Part shown: piece by piece, positions 1 to 6,988 of the stretch
Numbering within the stretch: position 1 is the first letter of the stretch
Layout: each line of letters opens with the position of its first letter
From: Methanobacteriota archaeon
GTDB taxonomy: Archaea > Thermoplasmatota > Thermoplasmata > RBG-16-68-12
Length of the DNA stretch: 10,480 bases
Direction of reading: 5' to 3'
NCBI GenBank assembly: GCA_005878635.1
Contig: VBLS01000085.1
Coordinates: 1-10,480, forward strand
Made by a program: the position numbers and the translations under genes
The notes under the pieces: model-generated
Told to the model about the DNA's origin: nothing
Seen by the model: only the letters and a program-made list of their open reading frames with translations
The model's database searches: none

Positions 1-34
1 CCGTCACTCCCATCGGGACCCGGACTATAAGCGT

Positions 35-54
35 GTGGATTTTTCGAAGTCCAC
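35..54. other. Short hairpin with UUCG loop upstream of the methyltransferase gene
   Basis: Bases 35-42 pair with 47-54 over eight base pairs (one G-U wobble) around a TTCG tetraloop at 43-46. It lies 27 bases before the start codon of the first gene. It could be the end of a transcript entering from the left, or part of the promoter/leader. A TATA-like ACTATAAG at 23-30 precedes it. I cannot tell the roles apart from sequence alone. Confidence 0.4.
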
Positions 55-81
55 CGGAGCCTCTTATCCCTCCCGCGCGAT

Positions 82-822
82 GTGGAACGCGGCGATTCGG
101 TGCCCGACGTCGTCCGCGTGAACCGCGACCTCCCGTGGCGGGAGGCCGCGAAGGACGCCGACGCGCTCCGGCCGATGCTCCTCGACCAGATCCGGCATGA
201 GGATTTCCGCGGCCGCCGCGTCGTGGACCTCGGCACGGGGGAGGGCCGGCTGGCCTTCGTCGTCGCGGACCTGGGGGGTCGCGTCATCGGCGTGGACCTC
301 GACCGCGTGAAGCTGATGCATGCGCGCGCCTACGCCGGGATCCGCGACTTCCGGAACGTCGAATTCGTCCTCGGCGATGTCGAGAAGACGCCCTACCACG
401 AATTCGCGCGCGACCCGATCGACGCCGTGGTCAGCAATCTGTGCATGTCCCCGGAGATCGTGTGGCACTCGTCGAGGGCTCTGCGGCCGGGAGGCGCCTT
501 CATCTTCTGCGCGCACCACGGGGACCATTGGAAAGAGACGCGCCGCGGCTCTCGATGGGCCTTCTACGAGGATTCGATGCGCGATCTGCTGGAGGAGAAC
601 CGCTTCCAGGTCGAGTTCCTCGGCGTCGACACGACCGCGGTCGCGTTCGAGGATCTCCGAGAGGTCGAATTGTTCCTCCGAGACGCGACGGTCCGCCGAT
701 GGGTGGAGGATGGCCGCTGGCAGGAACTCGCGGACGCCTTCGACCGGGGGGAGAGGCACCTGACCCTTTCGTACCTCATCGTGAAGGCCCGCCGGACCGC
801 CGCGCCGTATGCGGTGGACTAA
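82..822 (+). CDS. Class I SAM-dependent methyltransferase
   Basis: A 246-residue Rossmann-fold methyltransferase; the substrate is not predictable. Motif I is VVDLGTGEGRLAF (about residues 47-59), which binds S-adenosylmethionine. An acidic VDLD (71-74) ends strand 2 and should contact the ribose. GDVEKTP (98-104) is followed by IDAVVSNL (113-120), the motif II/IV region. RALRPGGAFIF (132-142) is the usual post-IV turn. The C-terminal part is less typical and probably sets the substrate. The start is a GTG; further in-frame GTG codons at 100 and 118 are real alternatives, since a TATA-like CTTATCC at 62-68 would place transcription start near position 92. It may share a transcript with the endonuclease IV gene 67 bases downstream, which has its own ribosome binding site. 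Family assignment is firm, the specific reaction unknown. Confidence 0.88.
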   Translation: MERGDSVPDVVRVNRDLPWREAAKDADALRPMLLDQIRHEDFRGRRVVDLGTGEGRLAFVVADLGGRVIGVDLDRVKLMHARAYAGIRDFRNVEFVLGDVEKTPYHEFARDPIDAVVSNLCMSPEIVWHSSRALRPGGAFIFCAHHGDHWKETRRGSRWAFYEDSMRDLLEENRFQVEFLGVDTTAVAFEDLREVELFLRDATVRRWVEDGRWQELADAFDRGERHLTLSYLIVKARRTAAPYAVD

Positions 823-889
823 GGCCTGCACCATCGAAAGTTCGGCAAAGCTCATCCGCGGGCCGAGGATTCCGACGGGAGGGAACACC

Positions 890-1795
890 GTGCGCCTGGG
901 AGCCCACGTCTCGATCTCGGAGAGCATCGCGCTCGCTCCGGTCCGCGGGAGGTCCGTCGGCTGCGAGACCATCCAGATCTTCTCGCGGAGTCCGCGGATG
1001 CTCCGGAAGACGAAGCCGATTCCACCGGAGGAGGCCAAGGCCTTCCAGGACAACATGGCCAAGGGCGGACTGTTCCGCGCGGTCATCCACGCCAACTATT
1101 TGATCAATCTGAGTTCGTCCACGAAGAACGGATTGCGATACAGCCGGGTCGCCTTCGTCGAGGAACTGGATCGCGCCCAGGTTTTGGGCATCCGAGACGT
1201 AATCTTCCATCCCGGGGCGCACATGGGAAAAGGCGAGGGCCGGGCCCTCAAGACGATCGCCGAGAGCCTGGACTGGGCGTTCGACCACGCGGTTGCGCCG
1301 GACGTGGCCGCGGTCCTCGAGAACACCGCGGGCCAAGGCACCGTCGTCGGCCACAGCTTCGCGCAGCTCGCGGAAATCATCAAGGGGTCCTCGCATCCGG
1401 AACGCCTCGCAGTCTGTATCGACACGTGCCACACGTTCGCCGCCGGTTACGAGTTCCGGACCCCTAAAGGGTATGAGGCCCTCTTCCGGACCGTGGACGA
1501 GACCGTCGGACTTTCCCGCGTCCGCGCGTTCCATCTCAACGATTCGAAAGGCGAGCTGGCGTGCCACGCGGACCGCCACGAGGACATCGGAAAGGGGAAG
1601 CTCGGGAAGGACCCCTTCCGATTCCTGGTGAACGACGAGCGCTTCCGCGACATTCCCGGAATCCTGGAGTTCCCCGGAACGGATGGGGGCTACCGCCGAG
1701 AGTTGAAACTGCTCCGGTCCTTCGTCACCGGGCCAAACCCGCCGACGTCGCCCGAGCGTCCACGCGGCAAACGAGCCGGTCGCGGAACCGCGTGA
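890..1795 (+). CDS. nfo: Endonuclease IV (deoxyribonuclease IV, AP endonuclease)
   Basis: A TIM-barrel trinuclear-zinc AP endonuclease that cuts 5' of abasic sites in base excision repair. The protein is 301 residues. All nine metal ligands known from the E. coli enzyme can be placed: H67, H107 (in FHPGAH), E144 (LEN), D178 and H181 (CIDTCH), H215 (FHLND), D228 and H230 (ADRH) and E260 (LEFPG). The spacing is within two residues of E. coli numbering. I chose the GTG at 890 because a strong Shine-Dalgarno GGGAGG lies seven bases before it and the family N-terminus RLGAHVSIS follows directly. An upstream in-frame ATG at 809 would overlap the methyltransferase gene. The last roughly 19 residues, rich in Pro/Arg/Gly, go beyond the usual family end and lie where the gene overlaps the convergent DCC gene. 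Confidence 0.95.
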   Translation: MRLGAHVSISESIALAPVRGRSVGCETIQIFSRSPRMLRKTKPIPPEEAKAFQDNMAKGGLFRAVIHANYLINLSSSTKNGLRYSRVAFVEELDRAQVLGIRDVIFHPGAHMGKGEGRALKTIAESLDWAFDHAVAPDVAAVLENTAGQGTVVGHSFAQLAEIIKGSSHPERLAVCIDTCHTFAAGYEFRTPKGYEALFRTVDETVGLSRVRAFHLNDSKGELACHADRHEDIGKGKLGKDPFRFLVNDERFRDIPGILEFPGTDGGYRRELKLLRSFVTGPNPPTSPERPRGKRAGRGTA

Positions 1796-2114
1796 GGAAT
1801 TGATAGAAAGAGTGAACGGCGGACATCAACGCGCCGGAACCGCGGAGGATCCGGCCGAACCCCGCCCCCATCGGCAAGGCCTCGATCAGGACGGGGACCG
1901 CGTCCCCTCCGGTCGCCAGGCCGCCGCTCGGCGTGATCATGTGGAACGCGTCGAAGATGCGGTCCTCTGGGACGCCCCGCAGCAAGTCGCGTCCGGATTG
2001 AATCGTCCGGAGTTCGATGCGGCGCCGTAGGTCCGCGGCATGGACCCAGCGGCCGAAGGCGCTGCAGATCCCGCAGTCGCGATCGAAGAGGAGGATGTAC
2101 TCCGGCGTCGCCAT
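1725..2114 (-). CDS. DCC-family (DUF393) thiol-disulfide oxidoreductase-like protein
   Basis: A 129-residue protein of the DCC1-like/DUF393 family, named for the Asp-x-x-Cys-x-x-Cys signature. Here that is FDRDCGICSAFGRWV, with C14 and C17, just after the first strand. GGDAVPVLIEALPMG (69-83) and a C-terminal helix FYQFLTRFRDRL match the rest of the family. Members are presumed thioredoxin-like redox proteins; no reaction is established. The ATG at 2114 has GAGGG four bases upstream and a TATA-like TTTATG at 2144-2149, so transcription should begin only a few bases before it. Its last 71 bases are antisense to the end of the endonuclease IV gene. A flavin reductase-like gene lies divergently beyond its promoter. 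Family call is firm, function is not. Confidence 0.85.
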   Translation of the reverse strand: MATPEYILLFDRDCGICSAFGRWVHAADLRRRIELRTIQSGRDLLRGVPEDRIFDAFHMITPSGGLATGGDAVPVLIEALPMGAGFGRILRGSGALMSAVHSFYQFLTRFRDRLVCRVDARATSAGLAR

Positions 2115-2141
2115 GATCCCTCAATTGCATGGAGTCGAAGC

Positions 2142-2178
2142 GACATAAACCCGAGGTACCCACCGAACGAATCCTTAT
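2142..2178. promoter_or_regulatory. Divergent promoter region between the DCC and flavin reductase-like genes
   Basis: On the minus strand a TTTATG box (2144-2149) is centred about 32 bases before the ATG at 2114. On the plus strand CCTTATCG (2173-2180) is centred about 39 bases before the ATG at 2215. Both fit archaeal TATA boxes with very short leaders. The 100-base gap holds nothing else I recognise. Confidence 0.5.
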
Positions 2179-2214
2179 CGAGCGTCGACCGTTCCTGCCG
2201 CCCGAGGCCCGTCC

Positions 2215-2844
2215 ATGATCCTCGATCCGGCATCGGTCCCCGAGCGCCAAGCCTATCGCCTGATGATTTCCGCTTTCATCCCGCGGCCGATCGCGTTCGT
2301 CTCCACCGTGAGCCGTGACGGGGTCGACAATTGCGCCCCGTTCTCCTACAGCATGGGCGTCTCCAGCCATCCGATGGTCCTCGGGGTCTCCATCGGGGAC
2401 CGCGATGCATTGCCGAAGGACACGGCCCGCAATATCCTCGACACACGGGAATTCGTCGTGAACCTCGTCACCGAGGAAATCGCGGAGAAGATGAACCTGG
2501 CCTCGGGCGACTTTGCCTCGCAGGTGAGCGAGTTCGACGAGGCGGGCCTTTCGCGGGCGCCTTCGGAGGTGGTGCGGCCACCGCGCATCGCGGAGTCCCC
2601 GGTGAACTTCGAGTGCCGCCTCCTGCGCGCCGTGCGCGTGGCGGACAACACCGTGTTCTTCGGGGAAACGCTCCGGCTCCATGTCGATGATCGGGTCCTC
2701 ACGGACGGACTCGTGGATGTCCAGAAGGTGCGGGCGATCGGCCGCCTCGGCGGGCCGCGGTACTGCCGGACCCGGGACGTCTTCGAGATGGTTCGGCCGA
2801 AAATCACCGGACCGAAGGCGGCCCGCCCGACGGAAGCCCGCTAG
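2215..2844 (+). CDS. Flavin reductase-like FMN-binding split-barrel protein
   Basis: A 209-residue member of the flavin reductase-like domain family (FMN-binding split barrel). Typical stretches are IPRPIAFVSTVSRDGVDNCAP (22-42, the FMN-phosphate region), FSYSMGVSSHPMVLGVSIG (43-61), KDTARNI (68-74) with EFVVNLV (79-85), and AESPVNFECRL (126-136). A C-terminal IGRLGGPRYCRTRDVFEM (175-192) also matches family members. The family includes NAD(P)H:flavin oxidoreductases and proteins of unknown electron path, so the partner enzyme cannot be named. Start ATG follows a TATA-like box with a leader of about 13 bases and a GAGG eight bases upstream. It is divergent from the DCC gene and convergent with the unknown helical protein, 26 bases away. 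Not obviously part of an operon. Confidence 0.9.
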   Translation: MILDPASVPERQAYRLMISAFIPRPIAFVSTVSRDGVDNCAPFSYSMGVSSHPMVLGVSIGDRDALPKDTARNILDTREFVVNLVTEEIAEKMNLASGDFASQVSEFDEAGLSRAPSEVVRPPRIAESPVNFECRLLRAVRVADNTVFFGETLRLHVDDRVLTDGLVDVQKVRAIGRLGGPRYCRTRDVFEMVRPKITGPKAARPTEAR

Positions 2845-2870
2845 ATTTCCGTCTCGCGATGGTCGAAGGA

Positions 2871-4094
2871 TCAAAACGGAAGTTTGCTGAGGCCGATCGC
2901 GAGGGGCAGCAAGGCTTCGTCCTTTCCGAGGAACTTCGCCGTCTGGAGGACCGCGTTGAGGTAGCTGATCGTGTGCTCCTTTTCACCAACGGTCCACTGT
3001 CCATAGAAATCGACCACGGATTCAAGAATGGCGTCCAGAGGAACGTCGGATTCGAGCGCGTGTCGCACGGTTTCCTCCGCCGGCGGCGACTTGTATCGGA
3101 GACTCGACTCCAAAGCCGCCATGATGGCCGCGGGCTCGCGGTGCTCGGCCGCTCCAAGGCGCAGGAACTCGGGGTATCCGAAACGGGTCGTGAGAGTTCG
3201 GTACAGCTTCCAAGACAGCCACGCATTTTCCGCGGGCGTGAGGAATCGGCTCGCGAGTCGGGCGGTGTGCACCTCCGTCAAGGTGTGGCCGAGGAAACCT
3301 GGGTCCGCGCTCGCGGCAACGAGCAACGGACGGTACGCCTGGTCGGCCTTCCCTTCGGATGCGAACGCCCGCAGGATCGGCTCCACTCGGTCAAACTCCC
3401 ATTCGTCCAGGAGCGCGGCGAGTGCCTCCCCGTCCGCTTCGGCACTCCTCGACCGGTCCAGCGGAGGAATCTCCCCTGGAGGCACCGATTGCAGTCCCAC
3501 CGATTGTAGCTGACCGAGGTTCGCGATCGGCACGAGACCCCGCGGCAGGCCGAGGACCGACGCGAAGTCGGCATAGCCGACCGCAAGGGCCAGGTTGTGG
3601 CCGAGGCGACCGAGGTCGTCAAGGGAGGCCCGCACCGCGAGATGTCCCGCGGCCTCGACGCCCTGATCAAGGGCGATGCGGGCGAGCAGGAAGGACGCCT
3701 TCGTCCCCATCCGTTCGAACACGAACTTGCGGTAGGCCACCTCCTGCTCCTCCCGCGACGCGGAGGGAATGGCCCGGGCCGCCGATTCGACCTGGGATGG
3801 CGTGAGAGCCTTCTTCGGCAAGCTGAAGTTGTACAAGACCAAGAACCGCAGGAGGCCGAGCCCGCCGGGAGGACGCGTGAGGCGGAGGAGCTCGCGGCCG
3901 GCCTGGACGGTCAGGACGCCATGGGGCGTGTGCAGCTGCGGGTCGTCGTGATTCGAGACAACCGCCAGCAATTCCTGCAGGATGGGCGCCGCGGTCGACG
4001 GGTCCTTCGCGACTTCGTCGAACAGCCGGATGCCTTTCTGGTGTTCGAACGTCGGCAGGAGAGCAAGAAGCCGATCGAGGTCCTTCGACGCCAC
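2871..4094 (-). CDS. Uncharacterised helical protein with four regularly spaced histidine motifs
   Basis: A 407-residue protein I do not recognise with certainty. It is predicted mostly helical, with no signal peptide or membrane segment. Four similar motifs recur: PHGVLTVQAGRELL around H58, GHNLALAVGYADFA around H166, GHTLTEVHTARLAS around H270 and EHTISYLNAVLQTA around H374. The key histidines are 108, 104 and 104 residues apart, so the protein looks like four repeats of about 100 residues, the last one short. Each motif is preceded by a helix and an acidic loop. Such histidines could bind metal or haem, but that is inference. A distant likeness to questin-oxidase-like proteins crossed my mind and I cannot support it. 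The start is GTG without a Shine-Dalgarno; a CTAAAT box at 4119-4124 (minus strand) suits a leaderless transcript. It diverges from trxB. Confidence 0.75.
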   Translation of the reverse strand: MASKDLDRLLALLPTFEHQKGIRLFDEVAKDPSTAAPILQELLAVVSNHDDPQLHTPHGVLTVQAGRELLRLTRPPGGLGLLRFLVLYNFSLPKKALTPSQVESAARAIPSASREEQEVAYRKFVFERMGTKASFLLARIALDQGVEAAGHLAVRASLDDLGRLGHNLALAVGYADFASVLGLPRGLVPIANLGQLQSVGLQSVPPGEIPPLDRSRSAEADGEALAALLDEWEFDRVEPILRAFASEGKADQAYRPLLVAASADPGFLGHTLTEVHTARLASRFLTPAENAWLSWKLYRTLTTRFGYPEFLRLGAAEHREPAAIMAALESSLRYKSPPAEETVRHALESDVPLDAILESVVDFYGQWTVGEKEHTISYLNAVLQTAKFLGKDEALLPLAIGLSKLPF

Positions 4095-4116
4095 GTCCGG
4101 AGGAAAGTCGCGGTCC

Positions 4117-4156
4117 CATTTAGGTTGCGCGTTCAGAGGCCAGAGGAACGCTTATG
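4117..4156. promoter_or_regulatory. Shared divergent promoter region of trxB and the helical-protein gene
   Basis: An A/T-rich CATTTAGG (4117-4124) can act on both strands. On the minus strand it sits about 27 bases before the GTG at 4094; on the plus strand it puts transcription start near 4147, just before the trxB ATG at 4154. A second box, GCTTATGCC (4150-4158), overlaps that ATG and would instead give a start near 4179, suiting the trxB ATG at 4184. The intergenic gap is only 59 bases. Confidence 0.4.
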
Positions 4157-5116
4157 CCGAACCGGGACTTTCTAACCGATGGCATGCCCCCTCCATACGA
4201 TGTGATCGTCATCGGCTCCGGTCCCGCGGGCCTGACCGCGGCGATTTACGCCACTCGAGCCGCCCTCCGGACCCTCGTGATCAGCGGAACCGCGGCGGGG
4301 GGCCAACTGATGATCACCACGGACGTCGAGAACTATCCCGGCTTCCCGAGCGGAGTCCAGGGTCCCGAACTGATGGAACTTTGGAGGAAACAGGCCGAGC
4401 GGTTCAAGGCGGAATTCGTCGACGATAACGTGTCGAGAGTGGAGTTCGGAAAGCCTCCGTTCCGGGTGTGGACCTCGGATGGCACCCATCAGGGTCACTC
4501 AGTGATCATCGCCACCGGAGCGAACGCAAAGTACCTGGGCCTTCCCAACGAACAGCGCCTGAAGGGCCACGGGGTGAGCGCGTGTGCGACCTGCGACGGT
4601 TTCTTCTTCAAGACCCTTGATGTGGTCGTCGTCGGCGGGGGCGATACCGCGATGGAGGAGAGCCTCTACCTGTCGAAGCTCTGCAAGACCGTGACGGTCG
4701 TCCACCGCCGCGACACGTTCCGGGCGAGCAAGATCATGCAGGAACGTCTGTTCAAGACGCCGAATGTCAAGGTCATCTGGGATTCCGAGGTCGTCGACGT
4801 CCACGGTGAATCCAAGGTCGAGGGCGTCCGGATCCGGAATGCAAAGACCGGCAAGACGACGGACCTGAAGGTGCAGGGCCTCTTCTTGGCCATCGGGCAC
4901 ACGCCCGCGACCGAGGTCTTCCAGGGGCAGTTGAAACTCGATCGAGGCTACGTCGTCCTGCAGCCGCATGATGGCTTCTCGACCGCGACGTCCGTGGACG
5001 GCGTCTTCGCCGCGGGCGACGTCCACGACTTCCGGTACCGGCAGGCCGTGACTGCAGCTGGCTTCGGCTCCATGGCGGCCCTCGACGCGGAACGGTGGCT
5101 TCAGTCCCGCCGTTAA
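4154..5116 (+). CDS. trxB: Thioredoxin reductase (NADPH-type, low molecular weight)
   Basis: A 320-residue flavoprotein that passes electrons from a nicotinamide cofactor through FAD to a redox-active disulfide and on to thioredoxin-like proteins. GSGPAG (21-26) binds FAD, CATC (144-147) is the active-site disulfide, and GGGDTA (161-166) binds the nicotinamide cofactor. HRRDTFR (184-190) is the HRRxxxR signature for the NADPH 2'-phosphate. VFAAGD (284-289) and RQAVTAAGFGSMAA (296-309) close the FAD site. The length is normal. ATG 4154 has AGAGGA six bases upstream. ATG 4184 (residue 11, PPPYDVIVIG) is equally plausible and gives a more typical family N-terminus. It is divergent from the helical-protein gene. 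Likely clients here could be the DCC or Rdx proteins, which is inference. Confidence 0.95.
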   Translation: MPNRDFLTDGMPPPYDVIVIGSGPAGLTAAIYATRAALRTLVISGTAAGGQLMITTDVENYPGFPSGVQGPELMELWRKQAERFKAEFVDDNVSRVEFGKPPFRVWTSDGTHQGHSVIIATGANAKYLGLPNEQRLKGHGVSACATCDGFFFKTLDVVVVGGGDTAMEESLYLSKLCKTVTVVHRRDTFRASKIMQERLFKTPNVKVIWDSEVVDVHGESKVEGVRIRNAKTGKTTDLKVQGLFLAIGHTPATEVFQGQLKLDRGYVVLQPHDGFSTATSVDGVFAAGDVHDFRYRQAVTAAGFGSMAALDAERWLQSRR

Positions 5117-5154
5117 TCGGAGACGAGAGGTGCCGGTCGCGCCGTGAAACCCAG

Positions 5155-5163
5155 AATTTATGA
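5155..5163 (+). promoter_or_regulatory. TATA box of the small membrane-protein gene
   Basis: GAATTTATG ends about 28 bases before the ATG at 5191, so transcription should start within a few bases of the start codon (leaderless). It stands out from the GC-rich surroundings, and no Shine-Dalgarno follows it. Confidence 0.6.
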
Positions 5164-5190
5164 CCCCGGCGGCCCGTCCTCCGCAGGTCG

Positions 5191-5640
5191 ATGGTCAAGC
5201 CACGCTGGAGCGCCGCCTCGTTGGCAGCCGGCTCGGCTGCTATTCTTGGCGGCATCGCCGCCGTCGCTGCACTGCCGATCCTCGTCTATGCGGAAGTCAG
5301 CGCGGGACTCAGATGTTTATCCAACAGCCACTGTGTCCGGAGTGTTTGGTCGCCCCTCGAATTCATCCTGCCTTGGACCTGGTGGTTCGCGGCCCCCGTG
5401 ATCTCGACGTTTGTGCACTTTTGGGTCGGTTTCGCTGGGGTGAGCCTTGGACGCCGGGCGTTCGCGGGCCGCTTCATCGACGTAGCCTCCCCGGCCATCC
5501 TCGCCCTCGTCGCGTTGCTCGGCGCTTTCCTGCTGTACTCAGGGGTCCTCGGACTCATCGCAGCGGGGTGCTTCCTGGTCGCCACCGTGATCATTGCTAC
5601 GACGCGAGCCGCTGCCGGCTCGATGACCTCGTCAGGCTGA
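5191..5640 (+). CDS. Small multi-pass membrane protein, unknown function
   Basis: A 149-residue hydrophobic protein, not recognised. A basic N-terminus (KPRW) precedes a first membrane segment at about residues 11-34. A loop follows with two cysteines, C42 and C48 (RCLSNSHC). A Trp-rich segment PWTWWFAAPVISTFVHFWVGF covers about 61-81, and two more segments lie near 98-118 and 119-137. Four membrane spans are therefore likely. The loop cysteines could form a disulfide on the outside face; that is inference. A clear TATA box upstream suggests an independent leaderless transcript even though trxB ends only 74 bases before. The bactofilin-like gene follows 51 bases later. Confidence 0.72.
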   Translation: MVKPRWSAASLAAGSAAILGGIAAVAALPILVYAEVSAGLRCLSNSHCVRSVWSPLEFILPWTWWFAAPVISTFVHFWVGFAGVSLGRRAFAGRFIDVASPAILALVALLGAFLLYSGVLGLIAAGCFLVATVIIATTRAAAGSMTSSG

Positions 5641-5668
5641 AGAAAGCCTGAAATAGGGTGCGCTTTCT
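5641..5668. repeat. Weak inverted repeat after the membrane-protein gene
   Basis: AGAAAGC at 5641-5647 is the perfect complement of GCTTTCT at 5662-5668, with a 14-base loop, starting directly after the TGA stop. It could be a transcript-end structure. The loop is large, so it may be chance. Confidence 0.25.
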
Positions 5669-5691
5669 CTGCCGCACCTGGGGCACGGTTA

Positions 5692-6138
5692 TTGGTTCGG
5701 ATCTTTCGCGGTGGGGTCCTCGACGAGCGATTCGAAGGTTCCGTCGTGGTCATCGGTCCGAGGCCAACCACCATGACCGGACTGGTGCGAGGTGACCTGT
5801 TCGTCCGCGACAACAGCGTGTGCGACGTCACCGGCATGGTATCAGGGAACCTCCTCGCGGAGCGCACGGGCAAGGCGATCCTCCACGGCCTCGTGACGAA
5901 AGCTGCGAAGTCGGCGGGCGGCGACCTGGAGATCTACGGATTGGTCCAAGGCGATGTAATCAACGAGGGAGGCCGTCTCTTCGTCGACAAGGGGGCGGTG
6001 GTCCGAGGAAAAGTCATTGGGCAGACGCACACCGGCGCGATTCCGCCGCCGGAGAAGGCCCCGGCCGCGCCCGCGACGCCACCTGCGCCCGGGGTGACTC
6101 CGGCCGCGTCAAAGCCTCCGGCTTCCCCGGGCCCCTAG
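5692..6138 (+). CDS. Bactofilin-like polymer-forming protein (beta-helix)
   Basis: A 148-residue protein. About residues 14-110 consist of short recurring strands with hydrophobic/Gly turns, such as GLVRGDLFV, GMVSGNLLA, GLVQGDVIN and AVVRGKVIG. This is the pattern of the right-handed beta-helix of bactofilins, which self-assemble into filaments. The final roughly 35 residues are Pro/Ala-rich and should be disordered. There is no signal peptide or membrane segment. The start is uncertain: TTG 5692 is the longest, while GTG 5746 or ATG 5773 are possible because a TATA-like GGTTATT overlaps 5686-5692. A membrane-protein gene lies upstream on the same strand and a HTH-10 regulator gene is convergent, one base away. 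Similar repeats occur in hexapeptide acyltransferases, but the period and absence of an active-site histidine pattern argue against that. Confidence 0.68.
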   Translation: MVRIFRGGVLDERFEGSVVVIGPRPTTMTGLVRGDLFVRDNSVCDVTGMVSGNLLAERTGKAILHGLVTKAAKSAGGDLEIYGLVQGDVINEGGRLFVDKGAVVRGKVIGQTHTGAIPPPEKAPAAPATPPAPGVTPAASKPPASPGP

Positions 6139-6139
6139 C

Positions 6140-6874
6140 TCACGTCTCGATGCTCGGCTCGAGCGGCGTCTCTTTGAGGAGCATCTTCTCGGGCTTCTTC
6201 TCGCCGACCGCGAACAGCTGGAGGTACGGGATCAGGTTCCCCACGATCCGGTTCTCCGCCTTTCGCAGGTGCTCCTCGTACGTCGAGCGGCTCACGCCGA
6301 GGCTCCGAGCGATGTTCTCCGTCGTCACTTCGCGGGGGGACGTGTAATACCCGTAGCGGTGGGCCTTGAGGAGGGCGTCCATCTGTTTGGAGGTCATATC
6401 GCCGAACAAGGTGTTCACCCAGACGGTCGAAGGGAGGACCGAAAGGGGCAGTTCGCGTTTCCGGATCAGCTCCGTCGGCCCGCGCTTGTTGAAGTCCTTG
6501 AAGAGATCCCGGGTGCGGCTCTCGTCGAACGCGATCACTCGGAAATAGCCCCAGCCGTCCTGAAAGATCGCCGGAGGCGCGTCGACCGCCTCGTGGGGCT
6601 CCCACACGTTCCACGGGCTGTCCCAGTTCGAGCAGGTGCACTTCAACATGAAGATGCGGGACTCGCCCGCCTCGGCCCACCGATCGATGCACTTGCCGGC
6701 TTTCCGGATCTCTTTCTCGATCGATGCGAGCACGTTCTCGTCCCGGGTCGGGACCTGGATGAGCTCGCGGTTCCAGATGCACCACATGGAGAGCGGGAGG
6801 CCGGGATGGCGGGCCGAGATGTGCATGAAGGGATAGTCGTACTGGGTCCGAAAGGAGATCTCCCATAGGCTCAT
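6140..6874 (-). CDS. HTH-10 (bacterio-opsin activator-type) transcriptional regulator
   Basis: A 244-residue archaeal regulator. The C-terminal HTH-10 domain (about residues 160-215) reads MTSKQMDALLKAHRYGYYT, then EVTTENIARSLGVSRSTYEEHL, the family signature for DNA binding. The N-terminal ~155 residues form a presumed sensor or dimerisation domain with several Trp and Cys (W31-C32, C62, KCTCSNW at 78-84). Its ligand is unknown; cysteine-based redox or metal sensing is only a thought. The ATG at 6874 is chosen because a TATA box CCTATATCC (minus strand, 6899-6907) is centred 29 bases upstream, giving a leaderless message. A longer reading from TTG 6943 would run through that box and through hairpin element A. 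It is convergent with the bactofilin-like gene, ends one base from it, and diverges from a small basic-protein gene. Confidence 0.88.
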   Translation of the reverse strand: MSLWEISFRTQYDYPFMHISARHPGLPLSMWCIWNRELIQVPTRDENVLASIEKEIRKAGKCIDRWAEAGESRIFMLKCTCSNWDSPWNVWEPHEAVDAPPAIFQDGWGYFRVIAFDESRTRDLFKDFNKRGPTELIRKRELPLSVLPSTVWVNTLFGDMTSKQMDALLKAHRYGYYTSPREVTTENIARSLGVSRSTYEEHLRKAENRIVGNLIPYLQLFAVGEKKPEKMLLKETPLEPSIET

Positions 6875-6898
6875 GTTCCCGCTACCGCGGTCCTTGGG

Positions 6899-6907
6899 GA
6901 TATAGGT
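6899..6907 (-). promoter_or_regulatory. TATA box of the HTH-10 regulator gene
   Basis: Read on the minus strand this is CCTATATCC, centred 29 bases before the ATG at 6874. Hairpin element A starts only five bases upstream of it, at the position normally used by BRE or an activator, so the element could affect this promoter. Confidence 0.62.
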
Positions 6908-6911
6908 GGTG

Positions 6912-6940
6912 CCGTCGATGGACGGCCGCCGAAGGCGGGT
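6912..6940. repeat. Tandem-hairpin repeat, copy A
   Basis: Two adjacent five-base-pair hairpins, read on the plus strand. CCGTC-4 nt-GACGG (6912-6925) is followed directly by CCGCC-3 nt-GGCGG (6926-6938) and then GT. Copy B at 7574-7602 matches 24 of 29 bases. Mismatches fall in the two loops or change a C-G pair to a U-G pair. This copy sits between the HTH-10 TATA box and the small-protein gene starting at 6989. Confidence 0.6.
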
Positions 6941-6988
6941 CAAATCGGTTCGTCGGGGACCTCCTTTCCTCTTTTGAGGCACAACAAA

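Noticed and set aside
64..1095. Long open frame on the minus strand opposite the methyltransferase gene
   Set aside because: The plus strand encodes recognisable methyltransferase motifs and the start of endonuclease IV. The minus-strand product has no recognisable motif and is typical of open antisense frames in GC-rich DNA.
1690..2874. 394-codon minus-strand open frame
   Set aside because: It is antisense to the flavin reductase-like gene and overlaps the DCC gene in another frame. No protein-like features were seen.
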